64,000 nt of DNA from Crambe crambe (GCA_963924555.1 OZ004584.1:7067001-7131000); one strand, 5' to 3'; counted from the first letter of the stretch, positions 36,369 through 49,250 are shown. A program made the numbers and translations. The notes: a model not told the origin generated them from the sequence alone.

Positions 36369-39300
36369 TCAATGCTTCCTCCTCTCTTCTCCCAATGGAA
36401 CCACATTGGAGTAAAATGTTGCATCAGGTCCAACTATTTCAACTCTCGGAGTTAAAGGAGGAATCTCAGCATAAACTGGCTATTGAAACATAAAGAGAAT
36501 GATAAATTCAATTATCATAGCTGTGTAGGTATTAGTCTATCATCACCTCTACTTTACCAACTTCTTTAGTAATGGCATATGCACTGTTTTCCTGAATGTG
36601 TATTTCTGGGTGATTTTGTCTATCTTGAGCAGTGGCCACCATTTCAGAAGATCTCTATAATGAATCATCAGAAAGTATGACTAACTTTGGCTTAAGATGA
36701 TGTTATTTTTGTTGAGAAAGTATGCATGCATCCTTTCATCATGCCAATGGCAGCCATTTTGGTACACAATCCTCATAGAGCATAATACAAATTGTGCACC
36801 AAAATGGCCATCATTGGCATGCATAGTAAAAGGATACATTGTGAACACTCAGATCAACTGTAACTAGCTCCATTTGGAGCTAAATGGAAAGAAAGTAAAA
36901 ATTGCTTTGAATTTATCAGTAGTTATAGCTAGCTAGTTCTTCTTGTAGCTATGGATACCTCTTCTCTTTGAGGATCCTTAAGCTTGATAACTGTGTACGC
37001 ACTGTTTTCATGAGTTCGTATCTCAAGGTTTATTACTTCACCAGATGATTTTTGGCCATGGTTCCTGCCTGTGGGAGTGTTGTAACATAGCATAAGTGAA
37101 TCATCATGAATTTGAAAGTGCTATGTAGCTGTCATAATTTATTGATCAACTGTCTAAGCTGTAGTGATATAAATGTAGCTACCATTTTTCATGTGATGTA
37201 ACCAATAGCAACAGCAAAATGTTGATAGTAGTAGAATGAATGCTAATATGGTCACCACTGCATGGAAATATATGATATTCATGATAACAATAACAGTGAC
37301 ACGATTCTACCATAATATTTACCAATACCCACAGCAATTATCACATTCAAATACTCAAAGGAGGAATCTATAGAATAGTATATGACATACATTAGTATAT
37401 GACATACATTAGTCCATGGTAAGTTAATTACGATGACTAGTTATACCTTACTACTTGTACTAGCAGCTGCCTAGCCCTATAGCTATAGCTAGGTGCCATG
37501 CATCATTATTGATGGGCTGAGACACCACCACAATTTGGGGGGATGAGGGGTCATTAAAAATGCTGACAATTACTTTTATCCATGGTCTTAATTGGAAGCT
37601 AGCTAGTTAATAATATTTCCTAAATTTCATAGCTATAGCACACAATATGAGGACTAGCAGAAAGATTAGGGATTTTTTTTTTTGGGGGGGGGGGGGGGGG
37701 GGAGGGAGCTACATATCATATACCTGAAGTTGAAGTTGATGTAATGATTGCAGAGCTAATGCTAATGCTAGTTGGTTCAAGTTGAGTCATATTTTCACAT
37801 TTTTCAGTTGGGATAACAAAGAGGTGATTGGACATGAGTCCATAGTCCATGTATTCAATGTATATGGTATAATTTGTGGATGGAATAAGACAACCACAGT
37901 TATCACTGTGAAACTCAAATCCAGTGACATTTGTGTCATTTAGTGAGCAGCAGCAATTAGTTTCATTATGATATGCTCTGACATGTACAGTAACTCCCGA
38001 GACCAGTGGGTAAGGAGAGGTCTCCTGTGCAAAGAAAGAATAGGGTTAGCTATAATAGCCACAGTTAATCATAAAGGGATCTTCTGTGCATGCATTAAGA
38101 ATTATAGCAACTATAAGAGTTGCTGTCAGTTAGACTATACCATAAATTTCGTTAGATAATGATGTTTATAAATTATGTTAATTTATTTTCATTGTTAGCT
38201 ACAGCTTATTTGTATTTAGCTTTTACACTATTTTTGTACATGATTTATTTTCATTGTTGAATAAGACCAAGAAAATAAATCAATTATAATTCAGAGAACA
38301 ATTAATTACAATGCAAAAATTAATCCATGGATGTTTGGGTATTTTGTTTGGGTGTATATATAGGCAAAATGTATTTCCCCAAGTACTCTCTAGCTATATG
38401 TAGTGCATCGTCAATACTTCCAGCTGATAGTATCAATAATAACCATTAGAACTACCGTAGCTAGTTGGTTACATTAGTTTTGACACATAATGAGACCTAT
38501 TAATGTTTTAAGTTATAGTTGTTAATTTTTGTTGGCTTAAAGAACTTACTAATGATAGATTTACTTCAATATGAGAGTTGCAAATCTTGACTGTTGCATT
38601 GAGAAGACTTTTAGAACCTTGAACATAATTATATTAGCTATAGTAAACAAAGTATGGACCTTGTCCTTTAATAAATAACTCACAAGGAAGGAGTGTTGCA
38701 TTTATGGGTGCACTAGGAGCTCCTAGACCAATTATGTTCCTGGCTCTAACAATGAACTGATACTGATTGAGGTCACTGATATTCATAGTGTACTGATGTG
38801 ACTCAGTGCAGTGATCAGCAGAGTCATTGAGTTGAACAGTCCCTCCCTCTGTCATTTCATATACATCCACACAGAAGGTAATGGTTGGGTCAGTGTTGGT
38901 GATATTCAGGGAAAAAGGAGGCTGCCAAGTCAGGATGATGGACCAGGAGGTACAGTTGATGGAGATCTCTAGGTCTTCAACACTCTCTAATAATCCTGCG
39001 TGGGATATAAACCATGACATCATGTCTAGCTAAACTTATATACTTTCCTTGTATGTGAAGAGTATGCAAATCACCAAAAGCAGGAGGTTCAGTCGAGGAG
39101 ATAAGACTAATTCTAACACACTGAACTAGTGAGTTATTCAGTGAAGCACTGCAGTATAGTAATAGTAAAGGAGGTCTTGATACAATTGACCTGGCTCCTT
39201 CAACACTGATAGAGGAGACATTATTGATTTTCCATTCAAAGCCATAAAACCCCCTAGGGTTCCCTGGTGGTGTTGGTGCTAAGAGACATCTGAATTCAAT

Positions 39301-39417
39301 TGTTTGATTCAGGCCGCAGACAGCCTCATCACTCGAGAATGAAGTAATTCGTCCTACGAGCTGAATCACCGCTGTAGCTAAAATGATGCTAAACTTCTTG
39401 CTGCTACTTATTGACAT
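36369..39417 (-). CDS. Receptor G: intact chimera of an E/H-type ectodomain and an A/B-type tail (499 aa)
   Basis: Nine exons join into a 1500-nt frame: 39048-39417, 38684-38995, 38550-38617, 37724-38024, 37323-37367, 37183-37257, 36959-37068, 36547-36654 and 36369-36479. Order: signal peptide (KKFSIILATAVIQLVG), Ig-like domain (CGLNQTIEFRC), FN3, Cys-containing module (CCCSLNDT, NCGCLIPSTNYTIYIEY), stalk (DSSFEYLN), transmembrane helix (ILAFILLLSTFCCCYWL), ITIM-like exon (ENSAYTVIKL), second tyrosine exon (ENSAYAITKD) and YAEI exon ending RRKH. Exons 1-4 are of the E/H type, which elsewhere is joined to a death-domain tail; exons 5-9 are of the A/B type. All junction phases agree, so the chimera is splice-compatible. 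An upstream Met at 39441 is possible. GA donor at 39046-39047. No death domain. Confidence 0.85.
36733..36836. repeat. Foldback hairpin in receptor intron (copy at G)
   Basis: Same hairpin as at 16260-16357 and 19356-19445 (CCAATGGCAGCCATTTTGGT and its inverse), in the homologous tail intron. A G-run and T-run lie in another intron of this gene at about 37670-37705. Confidence 0.7.
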
Positions 39418-39739
39418 TGTTAAAAATGAACCATACTGCACATGTGCTAAGAGTATTATTTCTCTGATGATCTGTAGCTAGAGTCTGAGTTTCTTTGCCC
39501 ACAACCGAACTTTTTTGGTACTTGTTCTTGAATGATTAAGTTCTATTCATCTGTATCTAATCATGGCATGCAGTATCAATAACCAGTTGACTTACTGTCA
39601 TTTTGGATAATTTCCCTTGCAGAGCAAATTTATATAAACATTATTTATTCAAGTTCAAATAATTATGGAAATAACTGAGTCAGGATATTGTACACACAAG
39701 TTTTAATAATTTAATTATTGTGCTGATGGTTATGTTTCA

Positions 39740-39835
39740 CAGTACTTTCTATCTAAATAGCTAATTTGCCACCCCAAATTCTTCCACACTATGTCAGCCA
39801 AGCTCCGAGAACGAAGTAAAATTCATAAGAATAGC
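39740..39835 (-). pseudogene. Death-domain exon fragment
   Basis: This matches the last part of the death-domain exons at 34650 and 45072 (ACAGTACTTTCTAT..., CAATTTGCCACC-like, GTCAGCCAAGCTC) with an internal deletion. It lies just upstream of gene G, the same relative place as F to E and I to H. It is non-functional. Confidence 0.6.
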
Positions 39836-40494
39836 TAATTTCTGTCATACCTGTAATGAACCATGGATGAACTGCATGGGCTATATGATAACATGCATTC
39901 TATTATGTATCCATGATAGTGTTTATAAAAAAGGAATTTTGAATACTTGAACGTGAAAGTTACTACAGGAGGTAAGTCCTTTACCTCTTCAAAGAGGGGG
40001 TAAAGTCACATACAATTTAAAGCACAAGGTTTCTTTCCATACACATGGATCCATGAAATCAATGTTTATTATACAGTTGTATTTTAACAAGTGAGCGCAA
40101 AAAATAAATAAAAATTGAAAAAATTTAGCTGCATTCCTATCATTCCTAGCCCTCCTAATTTCAATAACCACGCCTATATATATATATATCACCCAACTTA
40201 AAATCCCTACTCTTCGCTCCCCCTTCAGCAAACTCAAGAATCACAGCAATAATAATATTATTATTACAAAACTATTATTCCTACTTCACTCCTAGGCCTC
40301 CCTATGGATCAGTGAGTGTAACTTGCATGGGTGATGGGATTTAATATGCTCCCCATGCAAGGTGCAGAGAAATTGACAATATTAACACAACTCCAGTTCA
40401 CCACCAACAACACAGCAACAACGATAACAACTAAAATGGCAGAAAACTAAAGGCCATCTACAATAATTATACAGATTAGTTTATTTTTCAGCTT

Positions 40495-40800
40495 AAGAAT
40501 TGCTACTTTCCTTGTATCTGGACAAAGAACACATCACCAAAGATTGTGGGATCATTACTGAAATTAAAAAGATTACGTCTTTCACATCAGATTTCTGAAA
40601 TGTTTCAGTACAGTTCATACATGTAGCATTCAATTTTCAAGTGTAGTGGTAATTCCAGATTCGGCGATATGATGAGATGTTATTAACTGTCCATGCAATG
40701 GAATAATCACCTATTGGTTTAAACTGACGATTGAATTCAGCCACCACAAATCACTTGTAATAACATGTAATTTTCTGTAACTAGTAACTATCATAGTTCT
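40495..40800 (-). pseudogene. Relic Ig exon of D type
   Basis: This matches gene D exon 1 (28196-28500), including the CAAG/GAAAGT junction at 40509-40511, but has frame-breaking deletions (for example near 40590 and 40745). It lies between genes G and H with no FN3 partner. Confidence 0.7.
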
Positions 40801-40978
40801 ATAGCTACAGTAAGCAACTTACTAATACATATATACTGTAGCAAAGACAATAATACACCATGCATTTTTTGTAGAATACTGTGTTTGAAATCATAACTTA
40901 CAATAAGCATAGACTATGGCAAATTGCTAGCTATAACTAACTGACTGTGCTGATGCAGAGTATTGTATTTATTATTGG

Positions 40979-43597
40979 TCAGCTTATTGAGTACTTTGAT
41001 TTCAAATTATCAGCCACTTTCATTTCACTGATGTTCTCTAGAGCTTCAATGATACCCTCCAGTTTGTTTCCAGGACGTTCAAAGTAAAACTCCAATGTGA
41101 CTTCAAGGCATGTAACATTGCTTTCATTGTTGGTATAAATTTCATCTTCAAGGTCTTCATCGATTCCAATTTGTTTTGCAAACTCACTCCATTTGTCAGC
41201 GATGGGAATAAGATCTTCAATAACATCTGCAGCAGTTGAAGGCTTTGGTACAATTACTATAATATAAATAACAATAATGAGCATATGTACATATAGCTAA
41301 GTTTTCATAAACATCTGCAGGGTATTCTAAACACCCCCCTCTCCTCTTTGTAGCTCATAAACAAAGAGTATAGCTACCCCATTTTAATTAATAATCATGC
41401 AAGACTGCAAGGCTCAACTTGTAGCCTTATTTTCTTTTCTTCATTATGGTAGCAATGTATACTTGGCTAGCTACTAGCCATTACTTTTAGCTTGCTTTGT
41501 TGGAATCTGTGGTGGCACATCAAGTTTCAACTTTGAAGGAACTACATCTGAGTAGATCACTTTTTCTGGTGCTATGATCCCAACAACCGGAGATGAACGC
41601 AAGAGGTTTAGTTGAGCATATGTTGCACTCTATAGTATGAATCATTGAATCATGCATCACCATTAGTCAATATTGCTAGCTCTACCTCACTGCTCAAAGA
41701 ATCTTTGGTTGTATGACACACTTTTTCATTGCTAGGTGAAGCATGTGGTACAGGGTCATCGTGGGTATGCACATTCTGCAAATAAAGTAAAAACCGTAAC
41801 TAACAATTCAGTCCCAAAGAGCCACTATGTATGTAGCTATAGCTACATAAGCCAAATATTATTAATTGTAATGACAACAAATACATAGCTATATATTTGA
41901 TGAAAAACACTTTGCTTCAACCTCCAAGTTAGGAACTCTTTTGGTAGCATAATTTAGTGGATCAGTGGGTAACTGGGTGAGGGGAATATGTTGACATCTG
42001 CAGTCACTAGCACCTTCTGCTTCATGAACTGGAGTTTGTAGCTGTGGCAGGGTGGGGGGAGAAGAATGTTATTGATGGCTCACATGTGTTAGTTGAAATC
42101 ATCCACTCACGGCAATTGGATATACGTACTTTGCCTGTTGCCATTGATCAAAAATAAGTAATTTGCAAGTAGCTAGTTCACATGCACAAATGCACAGTTG
42201 TTTGTATTCACAATCACTAGCTAAATATCAGTAATGAAGGAGTATGAAAAGCTTTCTTTGTATGTTGAACTTTACATATAGGTACATGTAGCTATATACC
42301 TCATTCCCAGTATTTTCAGTGAGTACATCTGAGCTTGGAGCACTGAGTCCTCTTGGTAAGATATCATCATACACAAGCTCGTCTGAGGTCATACCACTTG
42401 ATGCCTCCTCTTCAGGTGGATTCTATATAAATTAGCTATACCTTTCACCATCTGGTTTTAGTCACAACAGACTCATACCATGAAATCTGAGTATATATTG
42501 TCCTGTAAAAAGAACAATACTTTCGTGACTATACATGACTGAGATTACTTTGTACGTACCTCATGAAATTGTACTTCAAATTCACCTACAGCATAAGGAC
42601 TTAGTGCATATAATATATGTATAATGATTATAGTTGGCTATGTAATTTTACCATTATGTTCTCTTCGTCTCTTTCTGTAGTGGCAGCAGAAACCACAGCA
42701 AGATAGGATGATGATTGTGAAGAGCATGCATACTGGTTGAGTGTAGCTATAGTAAAATGTAATTACAGCCATTCTGATCTTTCTTACCAACAGCTAATGC
42801 TGCAATAACTGCTGTAACTTTGAGGTTCAGATGTACTCCATTGTCTGTTCACAGACTCAGAATAATGAGTATACGTAGCTAGCTAGCTAGCCATAGGTGC
42901 CATGCATGTAAGTAATATCATGGACTGAGACATCACTAAAAAATGGGGGGTGGGGGGGGGGGTCATACCTGAAGTTGATGTAATGATTTCAGAAATAATT
43001 CTAGTTGGTTCAGGTTGAGTCATGCTAGTTAGTTCAGGTTGAGTCATATTTTCACATTTTTCAGTTGGGATAATGAAGAGGTGATTGGACACAACCTCAT
43101 TATCCATATATTCGATGTATATGGTATAATTTGTGGATGAAAAAAGACAACCACAGTTGTCACTGTGGAACTCAAATCCAGTGACATTCATGTCATTTAG
43201 TGAGCAGCAGCAGCAATTTGTTTCATTGTGATGTGCTTTGATATGTACAGTAACTCCTGAGGCCAGTGAGTAGGGAGAGATCTCCTGTGCATGCATTGAT
43301 CAGAAAATAATAGGGTTATAGCTATCTATTATTATTAGCTATAGCTCAGTTAATTGTAATTGCGTAAAGGGATGCAAAATTATAGCAACTAGCTATAAGT
43401 TGCTTTCAGTTGGCTATAGCTACAAAGCAGGACTATTTTTAAATAACATATGGCCTCTGTATAGCTACATACAATTCATTACGCTGCAAAAAAAAACAAA
43501 ACCAATTTCATCTGAGTTACAGTTTGCAACAACTGTGACTGCATGTTATTCTAAATTCTCTTCTATAACAATACCTTACAATAGGCACACAGTTCCC

Positions 43598-43628
<31 letters not shown>

Positions 43629-44703
43629 AGCAATAGCTACTATAACATCAATAACTATAACATCAATAGCTACTTCCCTAAATGGACAGCTGATTATTAT
43701 TGCATGGTTATGTTAATTTTGACATTATATGTACAATGTATTAGAGACTTTGTTTAAAACTTATTGGTAATAGATTTACTTTAATATGAGACTTGCAAAT
43801 CTTGACTGTTGCATTGAGAAGAAAACCTTAATACATGTAACACATACATATAGACATAGCTAATATAAAATACACCAGTGGTTCACATTGGCCTATTATT
43901 GCATGCAATGCGCTACCTTGCCCCTTAAAAATAACTTACAAGGAAGAAGTGTTGCATTTATGGGTGCACTAGGAGCTCCTAGACCAACTACATTCATTGC
44001 TGTAACAATGAACTGATACTGATTGAGGTCACTGATAATCATGGAGTACATGTCAGGATTGATGTTCATAGTGTACTGATGTGCATCAGTGCAATGATCA
44101 GCAGAATCATTAAGTTGAATAGTTCTTCCCCCTGTGATTTCATATACATCTACACAGAATGTCATGTCTGGGTCAGTGTTAGTGATATCCAGGGAGAAAG
44201 GAGGTTGCCAAGTCAGGGTGATGGACCAGGGGGTACAGTTGATGGAGACCTCTAGGTCTTTAACACTCTCTAGTAATCCTGCATGGGACGATCCTATAAT
44301 AACATGATTTACTAGCTAAATTTGTATACTTTCCTTGTATGCGAAGAGTATGCAGATTACCGAAAGCAGGAGGTTCAGTCAAGGAGAGAAGACTAACTCT
44401 AACACACTGAACTAGTGAGTTATTCAGTGAAGTACTGCAGTCTAGGAATAGCAAAGGAAGTCTTGATGATAAATTTGACCTGGCTCCTTCAACACTGATA
44501 GAGGAGACATTGTTGATTTTCCATTCAAAGCCATAAAGTCCTCTAGGGTTCCCTGGTGGTGTTGGTGCTAAGAGACATCTGAATTCAATTGTTTGATTCA
44601 GGCCACAGACAACCTCATCACTCGAGAATGAGGTGATTCGTCCTACGAGCTGAATCACTGCAGCTATAATGATATTAAACTTCTTGTTACTACTTCTTGA
44701 CAT
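40979..44703 (-). pseudogene. Receptor H: long-tail receptor with death domain; splice donor of exon 3 altered
   Basis: Exon 1 (44334-44703) has a signal peptide and Ig-like domain; exon 2 (43940-44278) is FN3. The Cys-containing module (about 43760-43820 and 42968-43284: CCCCSLND, NCGCLFSSTNYTIYIEYM) is followed by stalk and transmembrane exons (about 42660-42745, LFTIIILSCCGFCCHYRKRR). Tail exons have LVYDDI (about 42303-42425) and the pair ATYAQL and VIYSDV (about 41495-41630). The death domain (40979-41262) is full length (DLIPIADKWSEFAKQIGI, DEDLEDEIYTNNES, CLEVTLEFYF) and ends KSKYSIS. The one defect seen is the exon-3 donor near 43760: paralogues have TTA/GTAAGT, here CCA/ATAAGT, a G-to-A change at +1. 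If that blocks splicing, the gene is impaired; all other parts look intact, so it may still be active through a nearby site. Confidence 0.75.
43600..43628. repeat. Poly-C tract in receptor H intron
   Basis: An uninterrupted run of C of about 29 bases. Length is likely variable or assembly-sensitive. Confidence 0.9.
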
Positions 44704-45071
44704 GACAGGTAAACTTAGCTACAAGCAAAAAATATGACCGTACTGTACTACTATACTGCGCATGTGATGCATGTCATTCTTCTCTGTTGATCTTTACCAG
44801 CTGTAGCGAGTTTTTTTGCCCACAGCCTAACCATTTTTTGGTACTTGTTCTTGAATGATAAAGCAGATTTTCGTTTTTCAGTAGTTAATTTATTGATATC
44901 ATAACTATCTATTATAATATACGACTGTATTACTTAAACAGAATTATAGTTGATTTACAAAGTCTTTGGATAATTTCCCTTGCAGAATAAATTTATGTAA
45001 ATATTAAGTCAAATGAAATGATTGAGTCAGGATATTGTACACACTGAAATTGAAAGTTATTGTGTTGATGG

Positions 45072-48000
45072 CTATGTTTCACAGTACTTTCTATACAAGT
45101 AATTTGCCACCTCCAATTCTTCCATGCTTTTCAGAGCGTTGATAATATCAGCCAAGCTCTGAGAGTGAAGTAATTCAATGGTGACCTTTAGGCATGCTTT
45201 ATTTATATTGGTAGGCTCTCCAGTGAATTCAAGGACACTTTCCGTATCAATTCCCATTTTTCCAGCAAATTCCCTCCACTTGCAAGCAATAGGGGAAAGA
45301 TCATGGAAGAGATCAGCCACATTTAGAGTTGCAGCATTCTGAAGATTTTCTGATAACAATATCATAATGATTATTATTGTTATGGCTGTAGCTAGCTTGG
45401 AATTCAGTTGGCATACCATCCCACCCATAGACAGCTGTATGGGCCAGGTATAAATTTGAAATAGAGACAAAAGCTTATCATTGCTTCAGGATTTAGCTAA
45501 CTCTGATAAGCTGTGATGGCAGTCAGCTGATAGGCAAGTACTATAAAGCTGCAGATTATCTTTTTTTACCTTGTTTCCATTGGGACTCTTTAGGGATGAT
45601 ATTTAAGTAAATTGGCTCATTAGCTGATGGCTTCCTAATGTTTGGTGGAATCTCAGCGTAGGAAGGCTATTCAGTATAAAGAATATAGAATGCACAATAA
45701 GAAATGCAGTACCTTAGCTAATTGCTTCAAAGTTACATGCATGGCAATCTTTAAAAAAACCACCAATGATTAGCTATAGCTAGCTTCTTCAATCCTAAGA
45801 GTTATTTTCTTTCTACATATACAGCTTATGAATAATATTATCCACACCTCAATGTCATTTGTGACAACAGCATACGCAGTGTTTTCATAGGTGCATAAGC
45901 TTTTATCATGATGACTAGCAACAGTTGGTAGATGACTGCACTTTCCTCCTGTTGGCAATGATTCAAGCTATAATTATGAGTTATAATAATTATTATGGTT
46001 ATTACTGTATAGCTACATTATAATTGGGGTTCAGGACCAGAATACATGTCAGCAGAGACTATATAGATAGCAACCCCAGGGGAGCATTTTAGCCTATATG
46101 GTCTCCCTGCAGCATGGTCAACATGCATGACTGTAGTCAATCCCGTGACTAGTTTGATAAGTGACGTACCACTGGTCTTCTTCTTTTTGTAAATGCTGGC
46201 TCCAACGAGTGAGAGAATGAGTACCACAATACTCAAAACTGTATAAGGCATTATATACTTGTGAATAATCATATTGCTAGCTACAGCTAGTAGTTATAAA
46301 ATTAATATTAAAGCAAGCTGTATGCTGCCATGATACTTGAGGAGATAGCTACTGAACAACTCTTCAAGTGGCTCTATTAACAGGGAATGAGGAGGGGATC
46401 AAGGGAAGGGGGGGGGGGGGAACGTTCCTCCAAGGAGCACAAGCATGCTGATGTATCTTTACCAGCTATGGCAGATGTCACACTTGAGCCTATAATAATA
46501 TTAATATCAGCTCCTTCATCTGAATAATTATAGGATAATAATAAACATACAGGTAATTCATGCTATGAAATTGTTTACTTGTATTGAATCTGTTCAGTGT
46601 TGATGCATTTACATCAAGATCAATGTTAGTAGTTCCAAGTTGAGTTAAGTTTTCACAAGTTTCAGTTGTGCTGATGAAAAGACGATTAGATACAAGTTGG
46701 CATTCCATAATTTTAATGAATATGGTATAATTTGCTGAAGGAATAATGCAGCCACATTTTCCACTATTCAGAGAAATGTTTGTGTTCTTGATTCTGCAGA
46801 TGCATTCTGTGTCACTTTCATAGGCTATGATATGTATATAAACTCTTAATTCTGAAAGTAGCAAGTTAGGAGAAGTTACCTAAACATCATAATTATAATT
46901 ATGTAGCTACTGTCATCAATCGAGTTATTAAAATTAAGTCATATGATGAATTACGTAGTGAAATAAACTATGCTTTCATGCAGCAGACTTTATATAACAT
47001 TTAATGGAGCAACAATCAACTTAACTGATTATGTTTTTACTAGCTATAAATAGGAAGGTCAAAGTCAAAATTAATACAGAATCATAGGAAGGATGTTTCT
47101 TATTAGCTACTCACAAAATACACAGCTACACAGCACAATCAAACATCAAATCCACTTAATTAATTAAGCAACTACAGTAACTTTCCATGGTACATAATTT
47201 TTGCCATGATATAACTCTGATAGCTAAAGATTAACAAAAATTAGGCACTTACTAGTGATGCATTCACTTCCACCTGAGAGTTACATATCTCGGCTCTTGC
47301 ATTGAGGAGACTTGGATTGAAACCTTCATTGTTATAAATTTAGGATTATAGCTATAAAGTTGGTTGGCCCCATGCTAATCTTACAAGGAAGAAGTGTTGC
47401 ATTTATGGGTGCACTAGGAGCTCCTAGACCAACTACATTCATTGCTGTAACAATGAACTGATACTGATTGAGGTCACTGATAATCATGGAGTATATGTAC
47501 TCAGGATTGATATTCATAGTGTACTGATGTGCATCAGTACAATGATCAGCAGAATCATTAAGTTGAATAGTTCTTCCCCCTGTTATTTCATATACATCCA
47601 CACAGAATGTCATGTCTGGGTCAGTGTTAGTGATATCCAGGGAGAAAGGAGGTTGCCAAGTCAGGGTGATGGACCAGGGGGTACAGTTGATGGAGACCTC
47701 TAGGTCTTTAACACTCTCTAGTAATCCTGCATGGGACGATCCTATAATAACATGATTTACTAGCTAAACTTGTATACTTTCCTTGTATGCGAAGAGTATG
47801 CAGATTACCGAAAGCAGGAGGTTCAGTCAAGGAGAGAAGACTAACTCTAACACACTGAACTAGTGAGTTATTCAGTGAAGTACTGCAGTCTAGGAATAGC
47901 AAAGGAAGTCTTGATGATAAATTTGACCTGGCTCCTTCAACACTGATAGAGGAGACATTGTTGATTTTCCATTCAAAGCCATAAAGTCCTCTAGGGTTCC

Positions 48001-48205
48001 CTGGTGGTGTTGGTGCTAAGAGACATCTGAATTCAATTGTTTGATTCAGGCCACAGACAACCTCATCACTCGAGAATGAGGTAGTTCGTCCTACGAGCTG
48101 AATCACCGCCGTAGCTAAAATGACACTTCTTAGCATCATTTCCCTCGGAATATCTCTCAGCATACTGACACGACCTTTATCTATTTTAGCTACATTACTG
48201 CGCAT
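45072..48205 (-). CDS. Receptor I: Ig-FN3-TM receptor with short tail and death domain
   Basis: Exon 1 ends at 47782 and has a distinct N-terminus (MLRDIPREMMLRSVILATAV) before an Ig-like domain nearly identical to that of H. FN3 (about 47384-47726) is also nearly identical. The Cys-containing module (about 47254-47320 and 46535-46880: NSGKCGCIIPSANYTIFIK) differs from H. Stalk (SSVTSAIA) and transmembrane exon (about 46170-46285, YTVLSIVVLILSLVGASIYKKKK) follow. Tail exons have ENTAYAVVTND (about 45850-45955) and SYAEIPPN plus PIYLNIIP (about 45570-45665). The death domain (45072-45350: DLFHDLSPIACKWREFAGKM, SLADIINALKSMEELEVANY) is divergent from those of D, E and H and resembles those of F and J. 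I could not confirm one junction: the transmembrane exon ends in phase 1, but the next exon reads best in phase 0. Start codon uncertain among several Mets. Confidence 0.7.
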
Positions 48206-48429
48206 GTGTACGGAGCCTAATATGCATGTAACGTTTGTACTAACACAATATCAGTAATGTAACTCAACGACTAAAAACTAATAAAGTATAACTCAACATT
48301 AGTTCTTACAGTAAAATAACTACTGCAGTATCTTTGTTAGTGCATAGAACACCACCATCAAAAAAAAATCACCTAAAGAAAAAGATTAATACATTATAAT
48401 ATTATATGCTTCCATTATAAATGTAGTTA

Positions 48430-48573
48430 CAGTGAAACCTCTGAATAATGGACACACTTGCACCTTTCATCCTTTGTAAAAAGGTTATCCTAGAGATTAG
48501 ATTAGCTAGCTAATATTTTGAGTGTAGCTAGCTTACAAAGGTATAGCTAATCTCTTTAGCAGAGGTTCCACTG
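48430..48573. mobile_element. pogo/Tc1-like MITE
   Basis: CAGTGAAACCTCTGAATAAT on the left is mirrored by AGAGGTTCCACTG on the right, with TA on both outer sides. TA duplications and CAGT ends are typical of Tc1/mariner-type elements. It is 144 bp and non-coding. Confidence 0.7.
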
Positions 48574-48719
48574 TATTATGAAGCATGCATGATAAGTAGC
48601 TATATGCTATATCTAGCATTACTGACCCTTGGTGTGTGAAGAAGGAAGAGCAGCTAGCTACTATAGCTATGCACAACCAGATCCTCTATAGAGTCTACAA
48701 GTAGCTACGTATCTAAATT

Positions 48720-49250
48720 ACCAGCAAGTGATTCCACTTTGGAAGAAACTAGCCCTGGACCAGCTGTAGTCAAGTCAGACATTTTAGAAGTAATGGGAAC
48801 ATTACCTGGAAAGAAAATAATTGTACTACATTGTACATATCACTAGTTATAGCTGCAATCATTAATATGTAACTATGAAGCAAAGTTGGTTGTTGCTGAC
48901 TTAGCAACCATACCTTCTTTGATAGTTAGTATAGCTCTTTCACTTGAAAATACTTCATCATTCCTTCTAGTGAAGCACTGAAACACTGTTCCATTGACTT
49001 CATGTGCACAATACACATTAAGCCGGAAGAGATTTGGATCACCAGGACTGATGTGGCGTGGATAACTTGGTGCTCTTAATGGTTCATCATTAATTAGCCA
49101 TCCAATGATGGTTGTTCCATTTGGTCGACATGGAATGTGGACCGTGGTATTAACAGGCACTGTCATATTTCGAGGGGTTTCGATGAAGATAGTTCCAGGT
49201 ATTCCTGTCACAGCTATCATAACAATAAAAGGATAATGCATGACTGCCAC
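48720..49250 (-). CDS. Partial Ig-domain gene L: signal peptide, Ig-like domain and stalk exon
   Basis: Exon 1 (about 48912-49250) begins MAVMHYPFIVMIAVTGIPGT, a plausible signal peptide, followed by a V-type Ig domain (NTTVHIPCRPNGTTIIGWLI, then NLFRLNVYCAHEVNGTVFQC) and TIKE before a normal GT donor in phase 1. A second exon (about 48721-48806) encodes a short Ser/Thr/Gly stalk-like segment (ITSKMSDLTTAGPGLVSS) and again ends in phase 1 at a GT. No FN3, transmembrane or tail exon follows before gene I begins. This Ig subtype differs from the array (no CGLxQ motif) and uses a canonical donor. It may be a separate small receptor whose remaining exons are lost or unrecognised, or an alternative 5' end for gene I. 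Confidence 0.5.
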
